A DNA stretch of 16,864 bases from Candidatus Cloacimonadota bacterium (GCA_018654125.1 JABIME010000168.1:1-16864), one strand, 5' to 3'; shown: positions 1 through 6,258, counted from the stretch's first letter. Notes: generated by a model from the sequence alone, not told the origin. Made by a program: numbers and translations.

Positions 1-116
1 CACCTTCTGTGAGGAATGCATTCCATAATGCTACCGGAATTCTCATTGATGAATACCCACTTATTCCAGAAAGATTGTTTAATGAATTGAGTAAAGCAAA
101 CAGTGGAGGTAAATAA
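1..116 (+). CDS. Molybdenum hydroxylase catalytic (Moco-binding) subunit, C-terminal end (partial)
   Basis: This is the last 37 codons of a gene that begins before the window, read in the frame starting at base 3 and ending in TAA at 114-116. The tail reads PSVRNAFHNATGILIDEYPL, then an IPERLF segment. That is the characteristic C-terminus of the molybdopterin-binding large subunit of xanthine dehydrogenase / aldehyde oxidase family enzymes, which hydroxylate purines or related heterocycles in the cytoplasm. The next gene starts one base after the stop and encodes the matching 2Fe-2S subunit, so the two are in one operon and probably translationally coupled. The GGAGGT Shine-Dalgarno for the next gene lies inside this reading frame. 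The exact substrate cannot be read from this fragment. Confidence 0.8.
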   Translation, partial: PSVRNAFHNATGILIDEYPLIPERLFNELSKANSGGK

Positions 117-578
117 GTGAAAATTAATTTTATTCTAAATAAACAAAATATTACAATTGATGTAAATCCGATGAAACGATTATTAGATGTATTGCGTGAG
201 GATTTTGATCTACTTGGAGCAAAAGAGGGCTGCGGCGAGGGTGAATGCGGCGCTTGTACGATCCTACTTGATGGTAAGCCTGTAACAAGCTGTATTACTA
301 ATGCAATCCACGCTGAAGGAAAGGAGATCGAGACAGTAGAAGGAATTTCCCAGACAGAATTAGGTAAACTGATCATTGATTGTTTCGATGAGACAAATGC
401 AGTTCAATGTGGATTTTGTTTCCCCGGATTTTTTATGAGTTCCTACAATTATATTAAAACTGATGGAGAAAGAAATCTTGATAAAATAAAGAAAGCACTG
501 TCCGGAAATATTTGCAGATGTACCGGATATAAGAAGATATTTGAATCTGTGATGCTGGCTTGTGAAAGAGCAAATTAG
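117..578 (+). CDS. Molybdenum hydroxylase 2Fe-2S subunit (XdhC/CoxS type)
   Basis: This is the small electron-transfer subunit of a xanthine dehydrogenase / CO dehydrogenase-like enzyme, passing electrons from the molybdenum centre to FAD. It has 153 residues, the usual size. The plant-ferredoxin-like cluster ligands are C39, C44, C47 and C59 (CGEGECGAC followed by C). The second, helical-domain cluster ligands are C98, C101, C133 and C135 (QCGFC and CRCTGY). The residue after CGFC is Phe where many homologues have Thr (CGFCTPG), a mild variant. The start is GTG at 117, placed by GGAGGT at 105-110. It sits between the Moco subunit tail and the FAD subunit, the classic three-subunit order L-S-M. 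Family assignment is secure; the substrate (purine, nicotinate, other) is open. Confidence 0.93.
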   Translation: MKINFILNKQNITIDVNPMKRLLDVLREDFDLLGAKEGCGEGECGACTILLDGKPVTSCITNAIHAEGKEIETVEGISQTELGKLIIDCFDETNAVQCGFCFPGFFMSSYNYIKTDGERNLDKIKKALSGNICRCTGYKKIFESVMLACERAN

Positions 579-639
579 ATTTTTCTTGGGAATGAAAATT
601 GCAACATTATTAACTAATTAAAAAATGAAGGTAATTAGC

Positions 640-1473
640 ATGAAATTTATTAAGCCAAAAGATATAGATAATCTTTATGAAACACTAGAGAATGGTGAAC
701 AGCAATATTTGCTGGCTGGTGGAACAGATATAAATGTACAGATAAATAACGGTACTATAAGAGATCCGAATATTGTTTATATTAGTCATTTAAAGGAACT
801 TTCGGGGATCAAAGAAAAAAACGACCATATATATATTGGCTCTACAACCAGTTTTAAAGATGTTATCGAGTCGCGCATTATAAAAAAATATCTACTTCTA
901 GTTCATAATTCATTACAGAATTTTGCTTCTCCATTAATTCAGACTTCAGCCACAATTGGTGGTAATATTGCCAATGGTTCTCCAACTGCCGATGTAATTC
1001 CAATATTACTAGTTCTTGATGCTAAACTTATTATCTGTTCAAAATCAAATACACATGAGGTTTTATTGAAAGATTTTTTTACAGGTTACAAAAAGAATGT
1101 AATGAAGAACAATGAACTTATTACGAAAATTGTTATCGATAAAAATGCTGAGGCAAAACAGCAAACTTTTTATAAAAAAGTAGGGTCTAGAAATTCACTG
1201 GCAATTGCCAAAGTTTCTGTTGCTGGAGTTAAAAAAGTATCACACGAGAAGATAGAAAATATTAAAATTGCAGTGGGTAGTCTTACTGAATATCCCCGCA
1301 GATTATTCGAAGTTGAAAAATATGTTACCGGAAAAAAATTAACCGAAATTGATTTTGAAAAAGTGGAAGAATTACTTAGCACTGAGATCACACCAATATC
1401 TGATCTGCGTTCAGACAAAGAGTACAGATATCATGTTTGTGTAAATTTGATCCGCACATTTTTGAATGAATAA
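640..1473 (+). CDS. Molybdenum hydroxylase FAD-binding subunit (XdhB/CoxM type)
   Basis: This 277-residue FAD subunit completes the three-subunit hydroxylase and passes electrons to NAD+ or another acceptor. The PCMH-type FAD motifs are clear: LLAGGTDINVQI around residues 24-35 and TIGGNIANGSPTAD at about 105-118. A CO-dehydrogenase-flavoprotein C-terminal domain follows (GSRNSLAIAKVSVAG, then the LTEYPRRL region). An upstream ATG exists at 625, but only the ATG at 640 has a spaced ribosome-binding site (GAAGGT just before it), and it gives the MKFIKPKD start typical of the family. A 61-bp gap separates it from the 2Fe-2S gene with no terminator seen, so it is probably co-transcribed. No dedicated Moco-maturation gene is visible on this side of the operon. 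Confidence 0.9.
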   Translation: MKFIKPKDIDNLYETLENGEQQYLLAGGTDINVQINNGTIRDPNIVYISHLKELSGIKEKNDHIYIGSTTSFKDVIESRIIKKYLLLVHNSLQNFASPLIQTSATIGGNIANGSPTADVIPILLVLDAKLIICSKSNTHEVLLKDFFTGYKKNVMKNNELITKIVIDKNAEAKQQTFYKKVGSRNSLAIAKVSVAGVKKVSHEKIENIKIAVGSLTEYPRRLFEVEKYVTGKKLTEIDFEKVEELLSTEITPISDLRSDKEYRYHVCVNLIRTFLNE

Positions 1474-1486
1474 TAGTAATTACTAC

Positions 1487-1515
1487 TTGCTTTTAGATTC
1501 AATACAAAATAAAAT
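1487..1515 (+). promoter_or_regulatory. Candidate sigma-70-type promoter for the small Lys-rich gene
   Basis: TTGCTT (1487-1492), a 17-bp spacer and TAAAAT (1510-1515) resemble a housekeeping promoter 25 bp upstream of the start codon at 1541. A perfect 10-bp palindrome, AGTAATTACT (1475-1484), lies directly upstream of the -35 and could be an operator, but such palindromes are common in AT-rich DNA. Moderate to low certainty. Confidence 0.4.
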
Positions 1516-1540
1516 ATTCTAATAAATAGAGGAATTAAAC

Positions 1541-1723
1541 ATGGCCAGAAATAATTATTCGTATGAGAAATATCAAAGAGAACAAGCAAAGAAAAAAAAG
1601 AAAGAAGCAAAACGCCTGAAAAAGTTAAATAGAGCTTTAGGTATTGAAGAAGAAAAGCCGGAAGGTATCAGCGAAGATGTAGAAACTGCTGATGAGGACA
1701 CAAAAACTACTGTTGATGAATAA
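1541..1723 (+). CDS. Small Lys/Glu-rich protein, function unknown
   Basis: This 60-residue protein has a basic N-terminal half (residues 9-31 are mostly Lys, Glu, Arg and Gln, suited to a charged helix) and an acidic C-terminal half (EEEKPEGISEDVETADEDT). There is no signal peptide, membrane segment or cysteine. The GAGG ribosome-binding site about 8 bases before the ATG and the ordered basic-then-acidic composition support a real gene. The opening MARNNYSYEKYQREQAKKKK resembles short uncharacterised proteins I recall from other bacteria that begin with a similar YSYEKRQ-Lys run, but I cannot name a family. It probably has its own promoter at 1487-1515. RNA or ribosome contact would fit the charge pattern but is only a guess. 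Confidence 0.65.
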   Translation: MARNNYSYEKYQREQAKKKKKEAKRLKKLNRALGIEEEKPEGISEDVETADEDTKTTVDE

Positions 1724-1859
1724 GTAGTTTCTTCTAATATTCTAACTACTCAAAATCTCCAATGCTATACTGATTTCAACGAAGAATGTTGATATAATAC
1801 TATAATTATAATTCATTCTAAAAATTATATACCCAACATTTTTTATTTCTCTAACTGTC

Positions 1860-1892
1860 CACTCTCGAACATATTCCGCACACTATCGAACA
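1860..1892 (+). promoter_or_regulatory. Candidate upstream activator sites for the sigma-54 promoter (direct repeat)
   Basis: CACTCTCGAACA (1860-1871) and CACTATCGAACA (1881-1892) match at 11 of 12 positions. They are exactly 21 bp apart, two helical turns, so both face the same side of the helix. They lie about 80 to 115 bp upstream of the expected start of the sigma-54 promoter at 1948-1963, the usual place for bacterial enhancer-binding-protein sites. Apart from these repeats and the promoter, nothing else recognisable is seen in 1724-1945, which is non-coding and very AT-rich. Confidence 0.5.
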
Positions 1893-1947
1893 CACCAACA
1901 AACCATTAATTTCTCGTAACGCTTTATGCTCCATATTCTTACACGTT

Positions 1948-1963
1948 TGGCACGCCGATTGCT
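1948..1963 (+). promoter_or_regulatory. Sigma-54 (RpoN) promoter, -24/-12 elements
   Basis: TGGCACG-CCGA-TTGCT matches the sigma-54 consensus TGGCACG-N4-TTGCW completely, with GG (1949-1950) and GC (1961-1962) in correct spacing. Transcription would start near 1974, about 25 bases before the micro-ORF at 1999. Sigma-54 promoters need an AAA+ enhancer-binding activator, which fits the upstream direct repeats. Confidence 0.85.
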
Positions 1964-1998
1964 ATATTGTATTGCAGAATAGCGTGGAGGTAAAGAAA

Positions 1999-2067
1999 AT
2001 GAAAACTAAAAACTTAATTCAAAAGTGGAAAGAAGAAAAAAAGAGAAAACGTTTCTTAAGATCATAG
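1999..2067 (+). CDS. Putative 22-residue basic micro-protein or leader peptide
   Basis: A short ORF encodes MKTKNLIQKWKEEKKRKRFL plus Arg-Ser and ends in TAG. GGAGGT at 1986-1991 is a perfect Shine-Dalgarno seven bases before the ATG, better than those of most genes here. It is the first ORF after the sigma-54 promoter and 45 bp before the DUF4097-like gene, so it heads that transcript. The peptide is strongly basic with no signal sequence. It could be a small functional protein, a leader peptide whose translation sets expression of the next gene, or the remnant of a longer gene. In the +1 frame the text continues as RFLKIIALIMADYNL, hydrophobic and overlapping the next start, so an old frameshift is possible. 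Confidence 0.5.
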   Translation: MKTKNLIQKWKEEKKRKRFLRS

Positions 2068-2112
2068 CCTTAATAATGGCTGATTATAACCTGAGTAATA
2101 AAGGAGGAAAAA

Positions 2113-2613
2113 ATGAGGGTCTTAATTGTTGTTTTAATTATAATGGTTAGTTTAAATCTAACTGCATTATCTAAAGCTCGCTCTGTAAATTCAAGTACTA
2201 TTCTTAGAGAGAATCTTTCTAATAAGATCTCTGTTATGGAGAGAAACATACCTTTTACAAAATCCATTAGAACTAAGTATGAAATTAAACCGGGCGAAAA
2301 ATTAAATATTTATAATCCTAGTGGATCTGTAAAATTTGTAGGTTGGAACAAAAACTATGTGAAGGTTACTGCTATTAAAAGAGTTTATATAGATTCTTAC
2401 GATCTAAGTAAGATCCACATGGTTTTGAGTACATTAAAAGGTTTAAATATTAAAACTGTAAATTTATCGGATGATACACAAGCGAGAATTGATTATATCA
2501 TTAATATCCCAATGAATACTTCAATTGGTAATGTTACATCTAGAGGAAATATTAAATTTAAGAATCTTCCGGATTATGTAGTAACTGATATCCGCAGATT
2601 AGCAAATAGATAA
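2113..2613 (+). CDS. Short secreted DUF4097/'toastrack'-like protein
   Basis: This 166-residue protein has a probable signal peptide (residues 1 to about 22, MRVLIVVLIIMVSLNLTALS). Residues about 55-155 look like the start of a DUF4097-type beta-strand repeat domain: LNIYNPSGSVKFVGWNKNYV, then alternating strands and INIPMNTSIGNVTSRGNIKF. DUF4097-type proteins usually continue for several more beta repeats after this point. Here the ORF stops soon after, so it is a short form or a truncated copy. AAGGAGG precedes the ATG. It is the second ORF of the sigma-54 transcript. Domains of this class are associated with envelope-stress systems (Psp/Lia type) in other bacteria. A periplasmic stress role is therefore an inference from domain style and promoter, not shown. 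Confidence 0.6.
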   Translation: MRVLIVVLIIMVSLNLTALSKARSVNSSTILRENLSNKISVMERNIPFTKSIRTKYEIKPGEKLNIYNPSGSVKFVGWNKNYVKVTAIKRVYIDSYDLSKIHMVLSTLKGLNIKTVNLSDDTQARIDYIINIPMNTSIGNVTSRGNIKFKNLPDYVVTDIRRLANR

Positions 2614-2627
2614 ATTACATAAATAAT

Positions 2628-2674
2628 CTTGAAAGAGTTTTTTACAAAACGTCTACCAGTTTAACTCTTTCAAG
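2628..2674. repeat. Hairpin copy 1 of a covarying pair (12-bp stem, 23-nt loop)
   Basis: CTTGAAAGAGTT (2628-2639) and AACTCTTTCAAG (2663-2674) are perfect inverted repeats around a 23-nt loop. It lies 14 bp after the stop of the DUF4097-like gene and in the gap before the convergent FRG gene. It could end transcription from either side, but it has no uninterrupted U-run right after the stem. It shares geometry and arm pattern with the hairpin at 2702-2748. Confidence 0.8.
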
Positions 2675-2701
2675 GTTTCTTTAACATTTTGCTTAAACAA
2701 A

Positions 2702-2748
2702 CTTGGAATTGTTAAATCTAAAAAGTTCCTGAACGAAACGATTCCAAG
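2702..2748. repeat. Hairpin copy 2 of a covarying pair (12-bp stem, 23-nt loop)
   Basis: CTTGGAATTGTT (2702-2713) pairs with AACGATTCCAAG (2737-2748) through 11 Watson-Crick pairs and one T-G wobble, around a 23-nt loop. Stem and loop lengths equal those of 2628-2674. The arms of the two copies differ at three stem positions, and each change is matched on the other arm. Both right arms are followed by GTT. It sits 32 bp downstream of the FRG gene stop on the - strand. Confidence 0.75.
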
Positions 2749-2780
2749 GTTCACGTAAGAAGCGATTGAAAGATTTTTTC

Positions 2781-3566
2781 TTATTCCTTAGGACTATACT
2801 GCCGTTTAAGCCATCTACTCAATCCGTCTAAACCCGGGAATAACACCCGTTCCGTAATATTTGCTTGATCAAGTTTATCACGAATTTCCCACTTTAACTC
2901 TTTTGGAATAATTATTTTCATCCAAATCTCTGGATATTTTTTAAGCCATTCATCCATTGCAGATTGCGGATTAGATGAAATTGAGAAAAAAGCAAATTGG
3001 TTAATAAATCTGTCATCAATAGAAGGTGGTTCAATAAAAAGTGTAAAATCATCCTTAGAAAGATTCGTAAGATCACTCAAAGTATTCACATGATCCAGCA
3101 GAATTTTACTAGTAAAAACATTAGCTCCTTCTTCTTGCAACTCGTTGCTTAACACCTTAGGAACATTCTTATTAACCTCAATATAATCCACCGCCCAAAT
3201 AGCACCGTCAACATCAAATTTCTCAATATTCTCAGTAGCAAAATGCATTGCAACATAGGGTGAATATGTCCAATCCATTAATCTTGTTGGAAGCCCATGA
3301 TGTTGAGCAACAGAGAGCCAGTGCCACATAGAGTCTCGTTCCACAACATTTTGGTGAGCGTATTTACTAAAGTTTCTTATCAGATGATTTTCTAGTTGAG
3401 AATAATCTCCACCCAGCCGCATAAGAGTTGTTTCTAGTTTATATTCTCTGTCAGAAAGCCCTCTAAAAGCATATTTGGAACGATACCTACCGATCCTGGG
3501 ATTCCAAGAATTCTCGAATAGTTTCTCCTGTAAATCGTTCCAACTTTTAATTATATATTCATTCAT
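2781..3566 (-). CDS. FRG domain-containing protein
   Basis: This 261-residue cytoplasmic protein carries the FRG domain, named for its Phe-Arg-Gly motif: YAFRGLSD with F34-R35-G36, then AQHHGLPTRLMDW at residues 87-99, followed by SPYVAMHFA. The biochemical activity of the domain is not established. FRG genes are widespread, often single and often found in variable genome regions. The open frame runs further upstream to 3707 but overlaps the preceding gene there. The ATG at 3566 sits one base after that gene's TAA, matches where FRG homology begins, and implies coupled translation, since no good ribosome-binding site is seen. It is the last gene of a run with a barrel-like lipoprotein and an M23 peptidase, an unusual setting for an FRG protein. 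Confidence 0.85.
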   Translation of the reverse strand: MNEYIIKSWNDLQEKLFENSWNPRIGRYRSKYAFRGLSDREYKLETTLMRLGGDYSQLENHLIRNFSKYAHQNVVERDSMWHWLSVAQHHGLPTRLMDWTYSPYVAMHFATENIEKFDVDGAIWAVDYIEVNKNVPKVLSNELQEEGANVFTSKILLDHVNTLSDLTNLSKDDFTLFIEPPSIDDRFINQFAFFSISSNPQSAMDEWLKKYPEIWMKIIIPKELKWEIRDKLDQANITERVLFPGLDGLSRWLKRQYSPKE

Positions 3567-3567
3567 G

Positions 3568-4293
3568 TTAAAAATCGAATCCCGCTCCGATTGCAAAAAT
3601 TGGAGCCATTCCAAAAGATCCATATTGCTGACTTGCCATTTCAACCCCAACTTCTGGTCTGAAATACAGTGGACCAAGTTCAAGTGATAATCCACCCACA
3701 AACCCAAATCTATTTAGCATAAATGCTTCATCAATATCAGCTTCAACTATAGAAATAAAATCTGCACTGTACCTTGCCATTCCGGTTACTGCTAAAGCAC
3801 TTCCCACTCTGTACGTTGCCAAAAATGGAAGTTCAAATCCGTAGGAATTTATCTCAGCGAGTTCAATAGTATTTTCATCTTCTTCATCATCAGATTCCGT
3901 TGTTACAAATGTCATTCCAGGCATTATTGCAATTGCTGCTTTTTCGCTCTCGTATGGTAAACGATATTTTAAATATACTTTAGAGCCAACTCCACCCAAA
4001 GATACCCAAACTTTACCATTAATATCTATATTGTCAGCAAGCCCGATACCTGCTTTCATTCCATAAACAGGTAAAGAAAGTAAACCAGCAGCATCAAAAG
4101 CTGTTTCTTCATTTGGTTCGATACTTGTAATGATCATTGTAGAAGTTAGATCTAAACCATAACCATATTCAACTCCAAATTTTGGGTGCCCCGGTTCTAC
4201 CGTTTCCGCTGTTTCCATCATCGAAGTATTCATTACAGCGCAACCAGATAAAAACATCATCAACACTACAATATACAAACCTATCTTTATCAT
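3568..4293 (-). CDS. Outer-membrane lipoprotein with barrel-like sequence
   Basis: This 241-residue protein has a type II signal peptide ending in the lipobox LSGC (Cys18), so it is predicted to be lipidated and exported to the envelope. After the lipobox come alternating polar/hydrophobic stretches rich in Gly, Tyr, Phe and Leu (FGVEYGYGLDL, YLKYRLPY, VTGMARYSADF, YFRPEVGVEMA). It ends in GAGFDF with a terminal Phe, features of outer-membrane beta-barrel strands. A barrel-type protein with a lipid anchor is less common than either alone. I do not recognise a named family. GGAG lies 7-10 bases before the ATG. It follows the M23 peptidase gene by 34 bp and abuts the FRG gene, so the three are probably one operon. 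Confidence 0.75.
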   Translation of the reverse strand: MIKIGLYIVVLMMFLSGCAVMNTSMMETAETVEPGHPKFGVEYGYGLDLTSTMIITSIEPNEETAFDAAGLLSLPVYGMKAGIGLADNIDINGKVWVSLGGVGSKVYLKYRLPYESEKAAIAIMPGMTFVTTESDDEEDENTIELAEINSYGFELPFLATYRVGSALAVTGMARYSADFISIVEADIDEAFMLNRFGFVGGLSLELGPLYFRPEVGVEMASQQYGSFGMAPIFAIGAGFDF

Positions 4294-4327
4294 AACAATC
4301 TCCTTTGTTTATCCCGATACTTGGGAA

Positions 4328-5092
4328 TTATTCATCATCAATTTTAATATGCTTAATGAAATTCTCTGCAGAATTCTGCTCAAATCTTAACCTGTATCTT
4401 GGGTCAAAAGACCTATTCTCACTATCGCGTAACTCTAAATGCAAATGGGAAGGTTTCCCACTGTTACGAATATTTCCGGTAAGTCCCGTAAGACCCACAA
4501 CAGTATTTCTATCAACAGTTTGGTTAAGCTCTACAAACACTTCATTTAGGTGAGTATAAATACTTTCAATTCCTTCCGGATACAATATTCTTATGGTCTT
4601 TCCATACTCTATTTTCATTGAGTCAATAATTCCACCCGGTTTTTTATATTCTACCTGAACCAGATAATGAGGGTTATCACTAACCTCCGTAACTATCCCA
4701 AAATTGGTGAGGGGATACAGTGGAGTATTCTCGGGCACAAACAGGTCAATGCCTTCATGGATCCTTTTGCGTTCTCGTGTTCCACGTCCGCAACCATAAT
4801 GATCTGCCCATCGATTCATTACATATTCATCTATGAGTTCATTAAAAGTCATTCCGTCTTTGAATGGTGAACTATAATGGTAGAATTTATCAATAAAATC
4901 TGTAGTTAAAACAACTACTGGTTCTTTAAATGAAGATACCTTTACGGCAACCATAGAGTCTGCTTCGGCGCTGAGAATAGTAATATTATCCATTTTTTTT
5001 TCTAAATATTTTATGTAGAAAAAATCACTAACAACAATTATCAGTAAAATAATAATTATAACTGCTCGTATTAAGGATGCGCTAATTTTCAT
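4328..5092 (-). CDS. Membrane-anchored M23 (LytM-type) peptidase
   Basis: This 254-residue protein has one N-terminal membrane segment (about residues 7-24, IRAVIIIILLIIVV) and a periplasmic M23 peptidase domain. The zinc and catalytic residues are intact: H112 and D116 in HEGID, H181 in IYTHL, and H216 and H218 in SHLHLEL. M23 enzymes cut peptidoglycan cross-links or act as elongation and division regulators; the intact HxxxD and HxH favour an active enzyme. No LysM or coiled-coil region is seen. The open frame reaches a TTG at 5122, but the ATG at 5092 has GAGG four bases upstream and is preferred. It heads the - strand operon with the lipoprotein and FRG genes and is divergent from the ribosomal operon. 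Confidence 0.88.
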   Translation of the reverse strand: MKISASLIRAVIIIILLIIVVSDFFYIKYLEKKMDNITILSAEADSMVAVKVSSFKEPVVVLTTDFIDKFYHYSSPFKDGMTFNELIDEYVMNRWADHYGCGRGTRERKRIHEGIDLFVPENTPLYPLTNFGIVTEVSDNPHYLVQVEYKKPGGIIDSMKIEYGKTIRILYPEGIESIYTHLNEVFVELNQTVDRNTVVGLTGLTGNIRNSGKPSHLHLELRDSENRSFDPRYRLRFEQNSAENFIKHIKIDDE

Positions 5093-5219
5093 AAAACCTC
5101 TTTTGTTCAATTTTATTATCAACTTTATTATTTGAAGTTATTTGGCAATATTTTTCTATGATCTAGCGTTGTAATGTATGACACAAAAGTAGCTTATTGT
5201 TATTAATTTCATAGTATAC

Positions 5220-5249
5220 TTGACAGCAAAACTACTGATAAAATATTTT
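5220..5249 (+). promoter_or_regulatory. Candidate sigma-70-type promoter of the rplM operon
   Basis: A perfect -35 TTGACA (5220-5225) is followed after 18 bp by TATTTT (5244-5249), with about 35 nt of leader before the rplM ATG. It is the best housekeeping-type promoter in the 200-bp divergent gap 5093-5292. No convincing promoter for the opposite M23 gene was found in the same gap. Confidence 0.6.
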
Positions 5250-5292
5250 GTTCGTCCGATCATCAAATAGTATAGAAAAATAAGGAGATAGA

Positions 5293-5727
5293 ATGAAAAC
5301 TGAAACTCCAAAAGCAGATATGATCAAGCAGGATTGGTATCTGGTGGATGCAAAAGATATGGTATTGGGAAGATTAGCTACACAAATAGCGACAATCCTC
5401 CGAGGGAAAAACAAGCCATATTATAGTCCACATCTCGATACCGGTGACTACGTTGTAGTTATCAATGCTGAGAAAGTCAGGCTTACAGGAAATAAGGAAT
5501 TACAGAAAACCTATAAACGTTATAGTGGTTATCCAGATGGACAAACTGTTATCCCATTCAAACGAATGATTCAGGATCATCCTGAAAGAATTATAGAACA
5601 TGCTGTAAAAGGAATGCTCCCAAAGAACATCTTGGGAAGACAAATATTCACCAAACTTAAAGTATACGCTGGGACCGAGCATCCTCATAAAGCTCAAACT
5701 CCCAAGCTACTCAATTTATCTAGTTAG
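5293..5727 (+). CDS. rplM: 50S ribosomal protein L13
   Basis: This is L13 of the large ribosomal subunit, 144 residues, the normal length. Recognisable blocks are [16 protein letters not shown] near the N-terminus, [18 protein letters not shown] in the middle, and [14 protein letters not shown] followed by [15 protein letters not shown] near the end. It has a short N-terminal addition before the conserved WYLVDA block (about 14 residues), within the range seen in other bacteria. AAGGAG precedes the ATG. It is the first gene of the translation operon and is followed 11 bp later by rpsI, its usual partner. No obvious L13-binding leader fold is seen in the short 5' region. Confidence 0.98.
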   Translation: MKTETPKADMIKQDWYLVDAKDMVLGRLATQIATILRGKNKPYYSPHLDTGDYVVVINAEKVRLTGNKELQKTYKRYSGYPDGQTVIPFKRMIQDHPERIIEHAVKGMLPKNILGRQIFTKLKVYAGTEHPHKAQTPKLLNLSS

Positions 5728-5738
5728 GGAGATATCAA

Positions 5739-6125
5739 ATGCAATATTTTGATGCTGTAGGAAGAAGAAAAAAATCAGTTGCAAGAGTTCGCTTAACACC
5801 TGGCACAGGAAAACGAATCGCAAATAAGATCACAATGAAAAAACATCTTCAACGTGAAATTCTTGAAATGATCGTTGAACAACCACTCAGCCTTGTTGGA
5901 CTTTCCGATAAAGTTGATATTAATGTAAATGTTAATGGTGGTGGTCTTTCAGGTCAAGCCGGTGCGATCCGTCATGGTATAGCTCGTGCTCTTGTTAAAT
6001 ATGATGAAGAATTAAAAGGCGAATTAAAGAAGCATGGATTCCTTACTCGTGACCCACGAATGGTAGAAAGAAAGAAGCCGGGTCAACCAAAAGCGAGAAA
6101 GAAATTCCAATTCTCTAAACGTTGA
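5739..6125 (+). CDS. rpsI: 30S ribosomal protein S9
   Basis: This is S9 of the small subunit, 128 residues. It starts with [14 protein letters not shown], contains [19 protein letters not shown], and ends with [15 protein letters not shown] and the canonical C-terminal SKR that reaches toward the P-site tRNA. GGGAG precedes the ATG. It is paired with rplM as in most bacteria. The 133-bp gap after it is the longest inside this operon and carries RNA structure that precedes rpsB. Confidence 0.98.
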   Translation: MQYFDAVGRRKKSVARVRLTPGTGKRIANKITMKKHLQREILEMIVEQPLSLVGLSDKVDINVNVNGGGLSGQAGAIRHGIARALVKYDEELKGELKKHGFLTRDPRMVERKKPGQPKARKKFQFSKR

Positions 6126-6132
6126 TCAATTA

Positions 6133-6157
6133 ATCAGTTTAAATATTATAAACTGAT
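6133..6157 (+). other. Hairpin after rpsI
   Basis: ATCAGTTTA (6133-6141) and TAAACTGAT (6149-6157) form a perfect 9-bp stem with a 7-nt loop, starting 7 nt after the rpsI stop. No U-run follows, so it is unlikely to be a full terminator. An mRNA processing or stability site, or weak attenuation between rpsI and rpsB, is more likely. Confidence 0.6.
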
Positions 6158-6163
6158 CACACT

Positions 6164-6225
6164 ATTCGGATATATGCAAAGCGGTGTCTGGTAACAACCG
6201 GATTGAATTGCAGACGAAACCGAAT
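6164..6225 (+). ncRNA. Candidate structured rpsB leader RNA
   Basis: Three nested helices can form in the 5' region of rpsB. The outer is ATTCGG (6164-6169) with CCGAAT (6220-6225). The middle is TGCAA (6175-6179) with TTGCA (6208-6212). The inner is CGGT (6182-6185) with ACCG (6197-6200). A competing pairing, GTCTG (6186-6190) with CAGAC (6211-6215), would break the middle and inner helices, so two alternative folds are possible. The fold ends about 20 nt before the rpsB AAGGAG. Autoregulatory leaders bound by S2 are known upstream of rpsB-tsf in some bacteria; whether this is one is an inference. Confidence 0.5.
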
Positions 6226-6258
6226 AGGAGAAAAAGAACCGTAAATAAAGGAGAAAAA

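Noticed and set aside
1724..1749. GTAGTT / AACTAC stem after the small Lys-rich gene as a terminator.
   Set aside because: Only 6 bp, AT-rich, 14-nt loop and no U-run.
2659..2717. GTTTAAC and GTTAAAT (RYYYAAC / GTTRRRY) with partly complementary inner parts, resembling an integron attC site.
   Set aside because: Only one such site, no integron integrase, no second attC or cassette array, and the bases are explained better by the two separate 12-bp hairpins.
3567..3707. Upstream extension of the FRG reading frame into the lipoprotein gene.
   Set aside because: The overlapping frame is the lipoprotein, which has a strong barrel-type C-terminus; FRG homology begins at the ATG at 3566.
4305..4553. 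82-codon + strand ORF opposite the M23 peptidase gene.
   Set aside because: It lies entirely antisense to a gene with intact catalytic motifs and has no recognisable features.
5147..5162. TTGGCAATATTTTTCT as a second sigma-54 promoter upstream of rplM.
   Set aside because: The -12 GC is missing at the required distance; a TTGACA-type promoter is closer to the gene.
6184..6258. N-terminal extension of rpsB from a GTG at 6184.
   Set aside because: The added 25 residues are not S2-like, the GTG lacks a ribosome-binding site, and the stretch forms the leader fold; ATG 6259 has AAGGAG.
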